A stretch of DNA of 25,680 nucleotides from Atkinsonella hypoxylon (taxonomy: Eukaryota > Ascomycota > Sordariomycetes > Hypocreales > Clavicipitaceae): positions 1 to 25,680 of the forward strand of contig JFHB01000313.1 of assembly GCA_000729835.1 (NCBI GenBank), written 5' to 3'. The notes beneath the pieces are model-generated. The model had not been told where the DNA came from, made no database searches, and saw only the letters and a list, made by a program, of their open reading frames with translations. Shown piece by piece: positions 1 through 10,146 of the stretch; positions within the stretch are counted from its first letter, which is position 1; the number at the start of each line of letters is the position of its first letter. Made by a program: the position numbers and the translations under genes.

Positions 1-1642
1 TAAGGTTTTAATCTACACTATAAAGGCTAGGTAGGCTATAGCTGCTAAGTTATCTAAATATAATATTTTTCTACTTAAATATAGTTTATTATAAATCTTA
101 TCTAATTTAGCTTTATCTTTAGCTTTTAGTAGGTAGATTTAAATAGGTTTTAGCTGCTTCTACTATCTATCTACTAGATTTACTCTTATATACTAGTTTT
201 TAGGTATAGGAATAATACCTTTATTACAATAAATATTATATTTATCTATTAAGTTAATAAGCTTAGTTATAATATTTAGGTTTAAGTTTTCTACCTTAAC
301 CTTATATTTATTATAGATATATAGTATATCCTTAGGATAAGAGATTCTATATATAAAGATACTATTATTAACTTTCTTAGGGTTAAATCTACTACTATTA
401 CCTTTTTCCTATAACTTATAATTTTCTATAGGCAATAAACTATTATTAGGTGCAATATTCTTAGAAAAATATATATATAAATTAAATAGGTTTATAATTA
501 TATAGTTAGCCTTAAGCTCTTTATTATACTAAAGATAAGCAACCTTTTAATTTTTCTAGATTATAATAAATTTATCTAAATAGTTATAAGCTACTATTTA
601 TTCCTAGTTAGTTGTACTAAGCAATATATCTAGGATAAGGTTAGATTTTAAGTATATATAGTAAGCAGTAGCCTTCTTATTAGCTAGTACCTCCTTTTAT
701 TTAACTAGAATATACTTCTATAATTTTAGCGGAATTATTATAGCTTATACTGCTGTTACGTTTTAATATAGAATCTTTAAAATTAGCTAGAAAATACCTA
801 TTTCTATAACTATATTATAAATAGACCTAATAGTAGCTTTAGGGTAAATAAAATCAATTTTAACACTATAATTATAGAGAAAGGTTAAACCTAGAAGGAG
901 CTTTAGTTTTAAGTTACTTATTATATTAGCTATAACTGTAAAATAGCTAGTTATAGGTACACTATATATAGATCTAGAGATATAGAAGTTAAATATAGCT
1001 GTCTTAGAGATATAGAAGAATAATTGCACTTTAGTAACTAGTTTTAGCTCTATTTTTACCTATTTTATATTCTAACTAAACTAAGTTAACTATACTTTAT
1101 TAACTAGCACTAAAGAGGTTCTAGTATTTAGGTAGATCTAATGTAATAGTCCTTTATTATAGAATTAAATAGAAATCTTTAGAAAGGAATTTAACTTTAA
1201 AATACTAGATTTAATAAGCTATAGCTTTATAACTGCTTTAACTACTTACTCTATCTAGATTCTCTATAAATCCTTTTAGTTTACCTTTATTTAAACCTTT
1301 TTCTTTTACTTTTCTTTACTTTTAGTAAAATAGGTTTTAATAAAGTTAGATTCTAGGCTAGTTAGTAGTTTCTTAGTATTAACTGTTTCTTCTTCTTCTA
1401 TTAGCTAATATCTATAGCTTTTAAGGTACTTCTTATAGTCTTTTTAGTTAGATTTATCTTTAAACATTATTATATAGGTATATTCCTTATTATTCTACAG
1501 TAGGCTCTATTGTTAGAAACGTTAAAGCTACTAAAGATACTATAGCTTTAGCTAATAATCCTAGCTAGCCTCTAAATCCTAGTTTTACTAAAGCTAGAGC
1601 TACTGCTCTTTTAGCAGCTAATTCCTTTAGTTTTATAGTAAG
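1..1642 (-). pseudogene. Gypsy-1 pol: gag end, aspartic protease and start of reverse transcriptase
   Basis: The frame with minus-strand codon starts at multiples of 3 runs from 1641 to 3 with only TAA/TAG interruptions. A lysine- and glutamate-rich stretch (about 1470-1290) follows the gag end. NTRTS at 1117-1128 matches a mutated DTG-S protease active site. About 75 residues later LLGLTFL followed by a basic KIDF segment (near 900-830) matches the ILG end of a retropepsin. The last codons (about 130-1) contain KAKDKAKLDKIHNEL and AYLAFIV, which fit the fungal Gypsy RT entry that usually reads like YPL..ED...ID..F..L followed by YP.FVVW. The piece from 1029 to 787 stays open for 80 codons. 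The protein would have made the element's protease and polymerase. It is cut off by the window edge and inactivated by stops. Confidence 0.7.
1638..1642. repeat. Copia-A target-site duplication, left copy (GTAAG)
   Basis: GTAAG directly precedes the TGTTGG start of the left LTR, and the same five bases follow the right LTR at 7954-7958. A 5 bp duplication is the expected footprint of a Copia integrase. Confidence 0.9.
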
Positions 1643-1691
1643 TGTTGGAATCGTTATGACTCCATCGTGCGATTCCGGCGCCTGCGTGGGT

Positions 1692-1718
1692 GGATACAAC
1701 CGCTGATTGGTTGCATCT
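1692..1718 (+). other. Copia-A LTR stem-loop
   Basis: GGATACAACC at 1692-1701 and GGTTGCATCT at 1709-1718 form a near-perfect inverted repeat around a 7-base loop. The right LTR carries the perfect version at 7688-7714 (AGATACAACT and AGTTGTATCT). It lies upstream of the TATA-like box. The role is unknown, and it may be an enhancer or protein-binding hairpin. Confidence 0.5.
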
Positions 1719-1813
1719 GCACACTAGTCTCTACTTACATCAGGGTTGCTAATACCCCTTAATTCCCCCTTAACACAACACTATACCTAAGGCATATAAG
1801 GCATCCAATAGGG

Positions 1814-1821
1814 TATATAAT
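1814..1821 (+). promoter_or_regulatory. TATA-like box in Copia-A 5' LTR
   Basis: TATATAAT lies about 170 bases into the LTR, and the right LTR has the same motif at 7810-7817. It is preceded by a short direct repeat of AAGGCAT (about 1790-1804). The position suits the U3 promoter of an LTR, but in such AT-rich DNA the motif alone is weak evidence. Its preservation in both LTRs is the better support. Confidence 0.45.
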
Positions 1822-1886
1822 GTAGCCTCTTTTGCTAGTTAGATATAACTCCTAGATAACTAAATTTAAACCTCTTTAATGTAAAT

Positions 1887-1900
1887 ACTAGTGCACTAGT
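1887..1900. other. 14 bp perfect palindrome in Copia-A 5' LTR
   Basis: ACTAGTGCACTAGT is a perfect palindrome. It is unchanged in the right LTR at 7883-7896 even though it contains CpA and TpG sites and its surroundings in the left LTR are RIP-mutated. The related TGCACTAGTGA occurs in the Gypsy-1 LTR near 10274-10284. It could bind a dimeric factor, which is inference only. Confidence 0.5.
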
Positions 1901-1957
1901 GAATTAGTTATAGAACTAACTTAAAGGAGTATAAATTAGACCTTTAGTTTGTTAATA

Positions 1958-2360
1958 CTAATTAGTAGTTACTTAACTAGAAGTCTTTAGTACAACTAAA
2001 GAGATTAGTATAACTAACTATAGATTAGCTAGATTTAGCAAGAAGAGACGTAATACTGTTAGCTAGAACCCTTAGCGGCTAATGCAACTAGTAAAGCGTG
2101 CTAAAGGAAGAGATATCTTTATAATTGCTTAGTTACTAAGTTATATTTACTTATAATAACGTTTTAGTTTAACTAATTGTTAATATTAAACTCCTAAGGA
2201 ATTAAATTACTAGCTAGAACCCTTAGCAGCTAACGCTATAGGATTTAACTCCTCTAACTATCTTAAAACTTAGCTAGAAGCTAGCTAAATCCCTCTATCT
2301 TTATACTAATTCTATTATATCTACTTTCTCTTTCTATACTACTTAATCTTATTTAATATA
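1958..2360 (+). other. Copia-A 5' leader between LTR and gag
   Basis: About 400 bases separate the LTR from the likely gag start. The primer-binding site should begin at 1958, but I cannot match the sequence there to a tRNA end with confidence because it is RIP-altered. TAGCTAGAACCCTTAGC followed by a variable base occurs twice, near 2060 and 2212, as an imperfect direct repeat. No other gene is visible. Confidence 0.5.
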
Positions 2361-3930
2361 ATAAGTTTATAATAACTCTAAGTAGATTTATAAGAATTTA
2401 AGCAATAACTATAACCTAATAAGCTTCTAGAATAACTTTAAAAGTATTAGAAACTTCTATTAATAGATTAGAACTTAATATATAAAATTAACCTAGAAAC
2501 TACTACTACTATTAATTTAAACAATAGAATTGCCTTTACAATTAACCTCTATAAAGATTAAAGATTTAGAGATTAAGAATAATAGAAGAACTTTAAATTT
2601 AACTTCTATAACTAGAATAAAGACCTATTTTAAAGAGCTTCTACTTTAATTATTAAAGCGTTATGCAATTTACTATATAAATATAGAGTCTATATAGGCA
2701 GAAGCAGCAGCTAAATTACTAATTCCCTTAAAAGAGTACTATAGAAAGAGAAACAATTTATATAGCTAGAAGAAGAGATTAATAAATAAGTAGCATTAGG
2801 TAAATTCTACTTAAATCTATACCTAGATATAGAACCTATATTTACAGTAAAGAAGCTTTAATCTTCTTTATAGAACTCTTCTTCTATACCTTTAGTACTT
2901 TCTCTATTACTTTTGTTAAGTGTACCTAGCAATCTAATAGGTATATTAGTAAAAATACTACCTCCTCTCTCTCTACTATAGAATATAAGATTTCTTCTAC
3001 TTCTAGCAGTATAACTATTACTTCCTTCTACAATAAATCCTTCTTAAATTAATATAAAGAAAGTCCTTAACCTTATAAAGATCTATAAGGAAAGCAATAA
3101 ATATAGCAGCAATATATTCGATTTTATTATGCTAAAAGTAGTTATCCTTAAAGACTTATACTAACAACTTAATTTCTTAGAACTAGCAATAATAAAGGCA
3201 TTTCTAGTAATACTAATAGGTAAAGTATATAAATTCTACCTTACAATAATTGCAATAAATATAAGGATAAATTACACCTTTAACTAAATAGTTAAAATCG
3301 TTAAACAACACTTTAAGACCCTAACTAATAAGTAGTTCTATTGTTAAAGATAGAACAGCATTATATTACGCAATATAATTGCTAAGAACCCTAATAAATC
3401 TATACTTAACTACCTTAATATAATAATCTAAAACCTTTAAGATATTTATAACAGCCTTTTTAACTCTCTTATAAATAATTCTAAACTTATTAAATAGACC
3501 CTTTAAGCAGTTAAAGGTATCTCTAAATATAGCTAAGCTAAATTTATAACTAACGCAACATTCTAAGAGCTTATTAGCAACCTATAAAAGTTAATTAGTA
3601 TTGCAGAAGTACAGAAGGAAATTAGCTAATTCTATATTAGATTTAACTAACTTAATATTAATAATAAAGCCCTCTATATAGACCGTTAATATTAACGTTT
3701 AAGAGACCTTAGCTGTAGTAAAAGTAAGACCTAAAAATAACGCTGCTTTATCTATAGAAAAGAAGAATATTAGTTAATAAAGTACAGCAAAAAAGAGCGT
3801 TAAGAAGTATAGTAAAGATAGTAGAACAACAAAAAGTATAGAACCCCTCCTTTAGATAGTAAATTTAAAGCCTATCTATAGGCTTATAAAGGATTAAATA
3901 AACCTATATAGAATAATAGTTCTAATAATA
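2361..3930 (+). other. Copia-A Gag region with CxxC zinc-knuckle-like motif
   Basis: This is the N-terminal part of the polyprotein, the structural Gag that packages element RNA. After a hydrophilic, glutamine- and glutamate-rich start and a proline-rich stretch (about 2860-3030), a helical body follows (about 3060-3690). At about 3741-3786 the frame reads RCFIYRKEEYQLIKYS. Tyr for Cys at the fourth and ninth positions and Tyr for His near the end are the RIP outcomes of a C-x2-C-x4-C-x5-H knuckle of the kind fungal Copia Gags carry. Downstream is a basic, glutamine-rich tail. The Gag assignment comes from position plus this motif. The body itself has no motif I can name. Confidence 0.7.
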
Positions 3931-4139
3931 CTTAAGATATAAGTAAGGTATTTATTAAAGAATCTAATATAGCTAATAAAGAAAAAGCTCCTTAGCTAAC
4001 AATTATATAATTCTTTATTAATGCTACAACTATAAACAATAGAGCTATTTTCTAGAACCTTAAGGAAGAAGCCTACTAGTATACTCTACATAAGAAAGAC
4101 CTATTTACAGAAGATTAATTAAATTCTATAGATCCCTTA

Positions 4140-4300
4140 TTATATTTGTTATCTTATATATTAGAAGAATATTATTCTAGTAAGACATTTAAAGGCATCT
4201 TACTTAACACTAAAGCAGTAGGCGTATTAACAGCTAGAATTAACTAAGTATAGGCACTAGTGAAGAAAATGCCTTTATTAAAGATAAATCTATCTAATTA
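4140..4300 (+). other. Copia-A aspartic protease active-site region
   Basis: ILLNTKAVGVLTAR at about 4197-4238 lies where Copia polyproteins carry the DTG-type active site. The first residue is Asn (AAC), which a TpG to TpA change would make from Asp (GAC). Upstream, KDLFTEDQLNSIDPLLYLL is a well-preserved stretch with few stops. The protease would have cut Gag-Pol. Asn at the catalytic position means it is dead. Confidence 0.55.
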
Positions 4301-4514
4301 ACACTATATAATTATATTTAACGTAGAATTAGCAACTTTAATAGGCTTTATTACAGTTCTAATAGTCTTTAGCTTAATTATATTCTATATAATTAATATA
4401 AGCACTCTATTTCTATATAGCATTAATAATATAGATAAGATATATATAAAGCTTAACAACCTTAAAAACGTGCTAATTTAAGGCAATTAAAAGGTCTCTA
4501 TTATCTAGAAATAG

Positions 4515-5675
4515 GGACATCTATAGTGGACTCTAGAAGCTACAGAAGTAGCTATATTCTTCTTATTAGAAAAGTAAATCTATTAACTTTATTGTTAATT
4601 TAGGCATCTCTCTATACAACAATTAACAAAGATTCTATAATATATAGGCAAAGATATTAGTAACAATAACGCTATTAATAGAATTATATAAGTTTGCTAC
4701 TACTGCTAACTTAACAGTAAATTACCTAGTTAATTCTAATTTACGTTAAAAGATAACTATAACTTTAACTATAAAATTATTGTTAATATTATACATCTAA
4801 ACAGCAGCTCTATTCTTTACGTTATTAATTCTACAACCTTATTCTAGGCAGCCTACTTTCTAGAACTCTAAAAGTAAAAAGCATAAAATATCTAGAATAT
4901 ATTAAAAGAATGCTAGATTAATATCTATCTAGGCCCTTCTAACTAGATAGTTTATAATACTAGAAAGAACTTTATATCTACTAAATTCTGCTATTATATA
5001 TAAATATTGTCTATTAATGTTAATAAAGTTCCTATTAAAGCCTATAACAGCATTAGTAAAGTTAAATAGTACTATAGCCTATTATAAAGAGCTTATAACA
5101 TTATTAACAATAAATTAGGCACTAATACTAGTATTATAAAGGATTAAAAGCTTTAAATAGCTATTAAAGCTGTTAATAATTCTACTAAACCTAACAGTTT
5201 TATACTTACATTATTAGTCTTTAGTTTCTACCTCTATATAATAAATAATTTACCTTTAAGCCTTTTTGTAATATAATAAGCTTTAATTCTATATAAAGCT
5301 ACTAATAAAGCCTAAAAGTGCTTAGTATAAAGACAAATTTATAATGCTCTTGCCTCCTGCAACAGCCTAAATATAATACCTATATATTTACTGCCTCTAC
5401 AGTTAGAAGTATATATATAGCGTAAAAAAGAAGGCTAGTAAGGCCTCTATAAGCTGCTTGCTATAGATAGTGAGGAGTGCACTATATAAATGCTTTATAG
5501 CTCTATTTATTTTTATATAACTATTATAAAACCCTACTACTATAATAATAATAAATCTAATAATTATTCTACTATTTTTAATATTATACTTAACAAAAGC
5601 AATATAGAATCTCTACTTAAAAGCAATTCTATTCTACTAAAGAAGAGAGAAAGACCCCTAAAGGCAAAATAACTA
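4515..5675 (+). other. Copia-A integrase (HHCC zinc finger, DDE core, C-terminal domain)
   Basis: The zinc-binding region is visible: Tyr (was His) at 4590, FRHLS with its His at 4605, and CYYC with both Cys intact at 4695 and 4704. The DDE core follows, but all three catalytic residues are changed: NIIHLN with Asn for Asp at 4785, VYNTRKNF with Asn for Asp at 4956, and SKVK with Lys for Glu at 5064. Each fits a TpG to TpA change. The conserved C-terminal part reads FILTLLVFSFYL near 5197-5235. A 60-codon open stretch, 5490-5672, ends in KKRERPLKAK, a basic tail typical of fungal Copia proteins. The enzyme would have inserted the element's cDNA. Confidence 0.85.
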
Positions 5676-5839
5676 ATTAATTTAAACTTAATATAGAAAA
5701 GAGGTTCTAGAAGACTAAGAAAGAACTCTCTTTTTATTCTAATTAATTCTATATAAAATTCCTCTACTTTTAATAATAAACTAAATAGATATATTACTGT
5801 TTCTAGCCTAACTGCTAGTAGTTTTTATAATCTTAATCC

Positions 5840-6800
5840 TAGTAGTAATATTAATTCTACTTATATATTACTGTATAAATCTAGTAATAAAATTTTCCTT
5901 TCTACAAAAGAAATAGTAAACTATAACTTAGCTGTATAACTAAGGAAAAACAATAAGATTACAGCAAAAGGTACTCTATTTAAAGCATTTAACTAAGCTA
6001 AAATTAACGCACTATTAGCTAAAGATATCTTCTAATTTATTAAATTTAACTCTACTATATATAATAACTATATCTTTAAATCTTATATAGTTTAAGAAGT
6101 TAAAGGAAAAGGAACTATATTACTGTATAAGAAGTTAAGACTAGTTATCTAAGGATATAATAATAGCGATAAATTATTAATTTTAACGCAATCTCTAACG
6201 ATTTAATAAGCTAGTTAACGCTTAATTGTAGCACTAGCTCTATCTCTCTAAAAACGCAATATTGTCTTATAGATCTACAATATTATATAGGCTTATATAC
6301 AATCTAACACTAATTTAAATAGATTAATTATTGTATAACTTCCTAAACAAATTAAACACCTATATCCCTATAATACAGTAATAGAAGTAATTAAGCCTCT
6401 ATATAGAATTGCTAAAGTAGGTATACATTAGTAGTCTATATACTTCTGCTACTACTATAACAATTTAAGTATAGTTATATTAATATATAACCCCTACTTA
6501 CTAATATTAAACAATAAGAATTACTTTAGAATTATTAGAATATAGACTAATAATATACTAGAACTAAGCAATAGAACCTTCTTTAACTATAAGGAATTTA
6601 AACTATAGAAGGCTAATTTTACTGTAAAGCTAAAGTAAAGCTTAATAGTAGAAACGCTACTAATTTTTAACGGATATATATTAACTAAATCTAATAATAG
6701 CACTTTAACTCTTTGCTAGAAAGGTTAAAGTAAAAGGATTTAACCTATTAATACTACTAGTGTTAGTATAGATTTAACAAAACAACAGTATATTAAGCAA
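5840..6800 (+). other. Copia-A reverse transcriptase
   Basis: Copia-type RT is clear from AYIQSNTNLNRLIIV and LPKQI (6291-6353), where family members read like Q-A-Y-x-Q-S-x-T-x-L-N-R and P-P-K. PLYRIAKVG (6393-6420) matches the PLYG.AEAG motif. The active site reads I-Q-T-N-N-I (6540-6557), with Gln from a TAG codon. Fungal Copia elements of this type carry QTDD instead of the usual YVDD, so both Asp have become Asn. KANFTVKLK and the following ILTKSNNSTLTL match conserved positions after the active site. The polymerase would have copied element RNA into DNA but lacks both metal-binding residues here. Confidence 0.85.
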
Positions 6801-7059
6801 TAAGCCTACAGTGTATATATTGCTACAATCTATTAACTAGAAGCTATATTTAACCTTTCTATTGCTATATAACAGCAAGATATTATAATTAACAATATTA
6901 AACAACTAAATAAGAGGCTTTAATAGTAGATTAACAACTAAACCTATAGATTACAATATATTCTAATAGACCTTCCCTTTACTAAATTATATATATTTAT
7001 TAATAGATCCTTTATAAACAATAAAGATTTAAGCTTCTAGATAGAATATATAATTATCT

Positions 7060-7535
7060 TAGGCAATAAAGGAGCTTATAAAGAGAACACTAAATTTATA
7101 ATAAAAGGCAACATTATTATATATAGCTTCGTTAAAAGCAAGAGAGTTATAAGGAGCGCGCTTACATTAAAACTATACAGTATAGTGTAAGGCATAAATA
7201 TATTGCATACTATTAGCACTACATTAAATATAGTAATAAAGCAGCTATAGATACTGCTAATTCTACTAGTAGTCTATATAGATTCGTTCTTGTTGTATAA
7301 ATGCCTTATAAAGCTTAGTATAATAAAGGAAAAAAGATTAATAATTAACATTATAGCGCTACATTAATTATACAAAAGGCGTAAAATTAACGAAATCTAT
7401 TAGATTAATAGTAAAGATAATATTGCTAATTTAATAATAAAAGCAATACTAAATAAGACTCTTAAATCCTTTATTAACAATAATAAAGCTAATATATAGG
7501 TAGAAGGCTAGGTAAAGAGACCTACAAATTAATGC
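7060..7535 (+). other. Copia-A RNase H domain
   Basis: VYIDSFLLYKCLIKL (7273-7317), IKEKRLIINIIALH and the following INSKDNIANLIIKA (about 7404-7446) match the end of fungal Copia RNase H, where families read D-S-x-S-L-Y-x-C-L and I-N-G-x-D-N-P-A-D-A-x-T-K. The changes are those expected from RIP. It would have removed the RNA template during cDNA synthesis. The domain ends near 7530, where TAA may be the true stop or a RIP-made one. Confidence 0.75.
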
Positions 7536-7620
7536 AGAAGAATGTTAAATTTATTGTTGTTTATTCCTTTAATCTATTTTGTTATTACTGTAACTGTTAA
7601 AGTTACCCTACTAGCACAAT

Positions 7621-7638
7621 AAAAAGAGAGACTGCTAA
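7621..7638 (+). other. Copia-A probable polypurine tract
   Basis: AAAAAGAGAG at 7621-7630 lies eight bases upstream of the right LTR. A plus-strand primer of this kind normally abuts the LTR, so ACTGCTAA between them is either part of the site or RIP-altered. Confidence 0.45.
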
Positions 7639-7953
7639 TATTAGAATTATTATAACTCTATTGTGCAATTCTAGCGCCTGCGTAGGTAGATACAACTGCT
7701 AATTAGTTGTATCTGCACACTAGTCTCCACTTATATTAGAGTTGCTAATACCCCTTAATTCCCCCTTAATATAACACTATGCCTAAGGCATATAAGGCAT
7801 CCAACAGGGTATATAATGTAGCCTCTTTTGCTAGTTAGATACAACTTCTAGATAACCGAATTTGAACCTCTTTAATGTGAATACTAGTGCACTAGTGAAT
7901 TGGTCATAGGACCGACTCGAAGGAGTATAAATTAGACCCTTGGTCTGTCGACA
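7639..7953 (+). repeat. Copia-A 3' LTR
   Basis: It is 315 bp, the same length as the left LTR. It starts TATTAG (TGTTGG in the left copy) and ends GTCGACA, followed by the GTAAG duplication. The mutation pattern mirrors the left LTR: the left half is heavily RIP-mutated while about 7845-7953 is nearly clean (for example GGTCATAGGACCGACTCG). Confidence 0.95.
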
Positions 7954-7958
7954 GTAAG
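7954..7958. repeat. Copia-A target-site duplication, right copy (GTAAG)
   Basis: These five bases are identical to 1638-1642 and directly follow the 3' LTR end ACA at 7951-7953. Confidence 0.9.
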
Positions 7959-10146
7959 TACTAAGGACAATTATTCTAGTAATTTTTATAGAATAAAGGT
8001 TAGAACTAAAATTAACTATTGCTTTTATTTTAGTTTACTTAGTTACTTTAGGCTGCTTTATTGTTTTTAGAGTTTTTACTGTTAAATTTACTTTAAGTAT
8101 AGTAAGTATTAGTACTTTCCTTATAGTCTTCTAATTTTTATTGTTTTCCTAAATCCCTAAGGTATTCTTATAGATCCTTAACCTTATTATTTACTATAGT
8201 AATATATATAGATCTTAGGTCTTTTACTATTAAAATTAAGTATAGCTATTACAATCCTAAGTATAGCTTATAATAGAGTCTTAAAAGGAGCTAAAGATTA
8301 ATAGTTTTACTATTTATATAAATATATTAAAATACTTTAGAGGTAAATTCCCTAAATAATTTTTCTTTAATTATATTTTACTCTATAAACTTAGCTAAAT
8401 CTAGCTATATTATTATATTCTAGATCTATATACTAAATTCTTTATAGATAGTAGTATAAATAGAGTTTAAACTACTAAAAATAGCTATTTTTTTATAGTA
8501 ATCTAGATACTACTTATACTATATTAATATATTCCCTTTAAAGAGAGTTTAGAGCTTAATGTAAATAGCTTCTTAAGTATTAATTATACTATAGCTACAG
8601 TAGTCTTTAATAGCTTAAATCTATAGCTTTATATTATAGAAAATAGTATACTTTCCTTTATATAAAATTAGCTTATAGATATTTCTATTATTAAAGGGTT
8701 TAAAGTAATTAATATTAGTAATTTTCTATATAAAATCTATTTATTCCTTAGAGGTTTAAAACTATATATTACTTTAGTTATTCTGCTTTTAATATAGATT
8801 TAGCCTTTTATCTACTAGATTTAGCTAGAGATTATTGTTTTTAATATAGTATAGTGCCTATTAATTTATATACTAATATTTAAAGTTACTAAATACTTAA
8901 TTTTAGTTTTTTTTAGTATCTTAGCTCTTCTTAGCTTTACTATTATAGTATTACTTTAATAGATTCTTTAGAAATTATAGTAGCTTTTATTCTTTTAGAA
9001 AAGTACTAAAGTATTTAAAGTATCTTTATATTATATAGTTTCTTTTACCTAAAGGTTACTTTTAACCTTACTTTTAGTTTTAGTTATTTTTTAGGGGTAA
9101 GTAAGAATTAAAAGCTCTTTACCTATAATTCTTAAGCTAAAAGCCTTATTAAATATAGTATTATTTATTGTATTTATCCTAAGGCTTAAGTATAGTCTTT
9201 ATCTTTTAGGCTAAGTATTATTACTCTACCTAAAGAGCAGTAATTTTATTGTTTAATTCTCTCTATAATCTACTAATTTTATTAATTAATTCTCTCTTAA
9301 TTCTACTAATTTACTTACTAATTTCTATAGAAAAACCTATAAGCTATTTTAGTAAAGAGTTCTCTTTTTTAAGTAGTTTTACTACTTTCTTTACTTTATA
9401 CTTTAGCTTAAGAGTATAAAACCTTTAGTAAGCCTATAAAAGTAGTAAGATTTTAGTTAGTTCTTTAATTAATAAGTTCTTTTTAGTAGTTTAAGGTATA
9501 TTTAATAGATTTAAGTCCTTAGTAAGTAGTATAAATCTAGATCTTTATACTTACTTTCCTTTAATATTCTAGGTAGAACTAGCATTAGCTTTATAGATAG
9601 TATTTTTTAAGCTATTAAATTTAAATAATCTAGCTTTAGCTTTTCCTTTTAGTATTTCTATTAGTAAATCTATAAAGAGTTTAGTAGATTTAGCTTTATT
9701 AATAATTCTATTAACCTACCTCTATACCTACTATACTATAGAAGCGTTAACAGTATTTTAGTAAAAAGGTAGTTCTACTAGCTTAAGTTAGTTATATAAT
9801 TTAAGCTATTTATTAATAAATTTATAGTAAGTAAAATAAAGTAATAAACTTCTTTTCTTCTAAGGTATAAAATTCTTTTTTTAAATCTAAAAATCTAGAT
9901 TTTAGTAGTAAAATTTATAGAATTAGTGTATAGTTTTAAGTTCTTTATTAATAAAAGAAATATAATTTCTTCTACTAAGCTTTTTCTAAAGTTACTCTAT
10001 CTTAAATATTATAATTTTAGCTTTTTAAGCTTAAGAAGAGTTAGTAACAATTAGAAGTAATTACTACTACTTATTATAGAGAGATCTAATATAAGTTTAT
10101 TAGAAGTAACAATAAGTTATTAGATTTAATAGATTATATAATAAAT
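7959..10146 (-). pseudogene. Gypsy-1 leader and gag, RIP-mutated
   Basis: This is the interval between the Gypsy-1 LTR and the Copia-A insertion. The best-supported coding part runs from about 8650 to 7959 on the minus strand. Its frame (codon start at 8227) is in register with the protease frame beyond Copia-A, and its interruptions are TAA/TAG. It reads as a hydrophilic protein with stretches such as KKIAIFSSLNSIYTTIYKEF and EYLRDLGKQ, followed by a Ser/Asn/Lys-rich tail. Position directly upstream of the protease makes it Gag, and I see no zinc knuckle. From about 8650 to 10146 the sequence is so AT-rich that I cannot place a start or a domain. There is no sign of another gene there. Confidence 0.55.

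Larger units (their letters stand above)
1643..1957 (+). repeat. Copia-A 5' LTR
   Basis: It aligns end to end with 7639-7953, with equal length and differences that are almost all transitions. It begins TGTTGG and ends GTTAATA (originally GTCGACA by comparison with the right LTR). A TATA-like TATATAAT lies at 1814-1821 and would drive the element transcript. The left half (about 1643-1800) is nearly free of RIP while the right half (from about 1840) is heavily mutated. Confidence 0.95.
2361..7622 (+). pseudogene. Copia-A gag-pol polyprotein, single frame, inactivated by RIP
   Basis: All recognisable domains fall in one frame, with codon starts at multiples of 3: Gag knuckle near 3741, protease 4203, integrase 4590-5675, RT 5900-6760 and RNase H about 7150-7530. 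No frameshift separates gag from pol, as in Drosophila copia and unlike Ty1. The interruptions I found are TAA or TAG, the expected products of RIP at Gln and Trp codons. No start ATG survives. ATA at 2361 followed by AGT is the likeliest former start because ATG becomes ATA by a TpG to TpA change. The end is either TAA at 7530 or TAA at 7620, and I took the outer one. About 1750 codons is normal for a fungal Copia polyprotein. It would encode the particle protein and all replication enzymes. Confidence 0.85.
1643..7953 (+). mobile_element. Copia-A: complete RIP-mutated Ty1/Copia LTR retrotransposon
   Basis: Two direct 315 bp LTRs (1643-1957 and 7639-7953) flank one long degraded gag-pol frame on the plus strand, and GTAAG duplications lie outside. 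The left LTR starts TGTTGG and the right LTR ends GTCGACA. Their partners show TATTAG and GTTAATA, the same ends after C to T and G to A changes. The protease, integrase, RT, RNase H order is Copia-type. The element sits inside Gypsy-1. It is dead: the frame has many TAA/TAG stops and integrase and RT active sites are mutated. Insertion into an already AT-rich element and intermediate RIP load suggest it is younger than Gypsy-1 and older or more exposed to RIP than Copia-B. Confidence 0.95.

Noticed and set aside
1958..1980. Primer-binding site of Copia-A
   Set aside because: It must start at 1958, but the RIP-altered sequence fits no tRNA end or anticodon loop convincingly.
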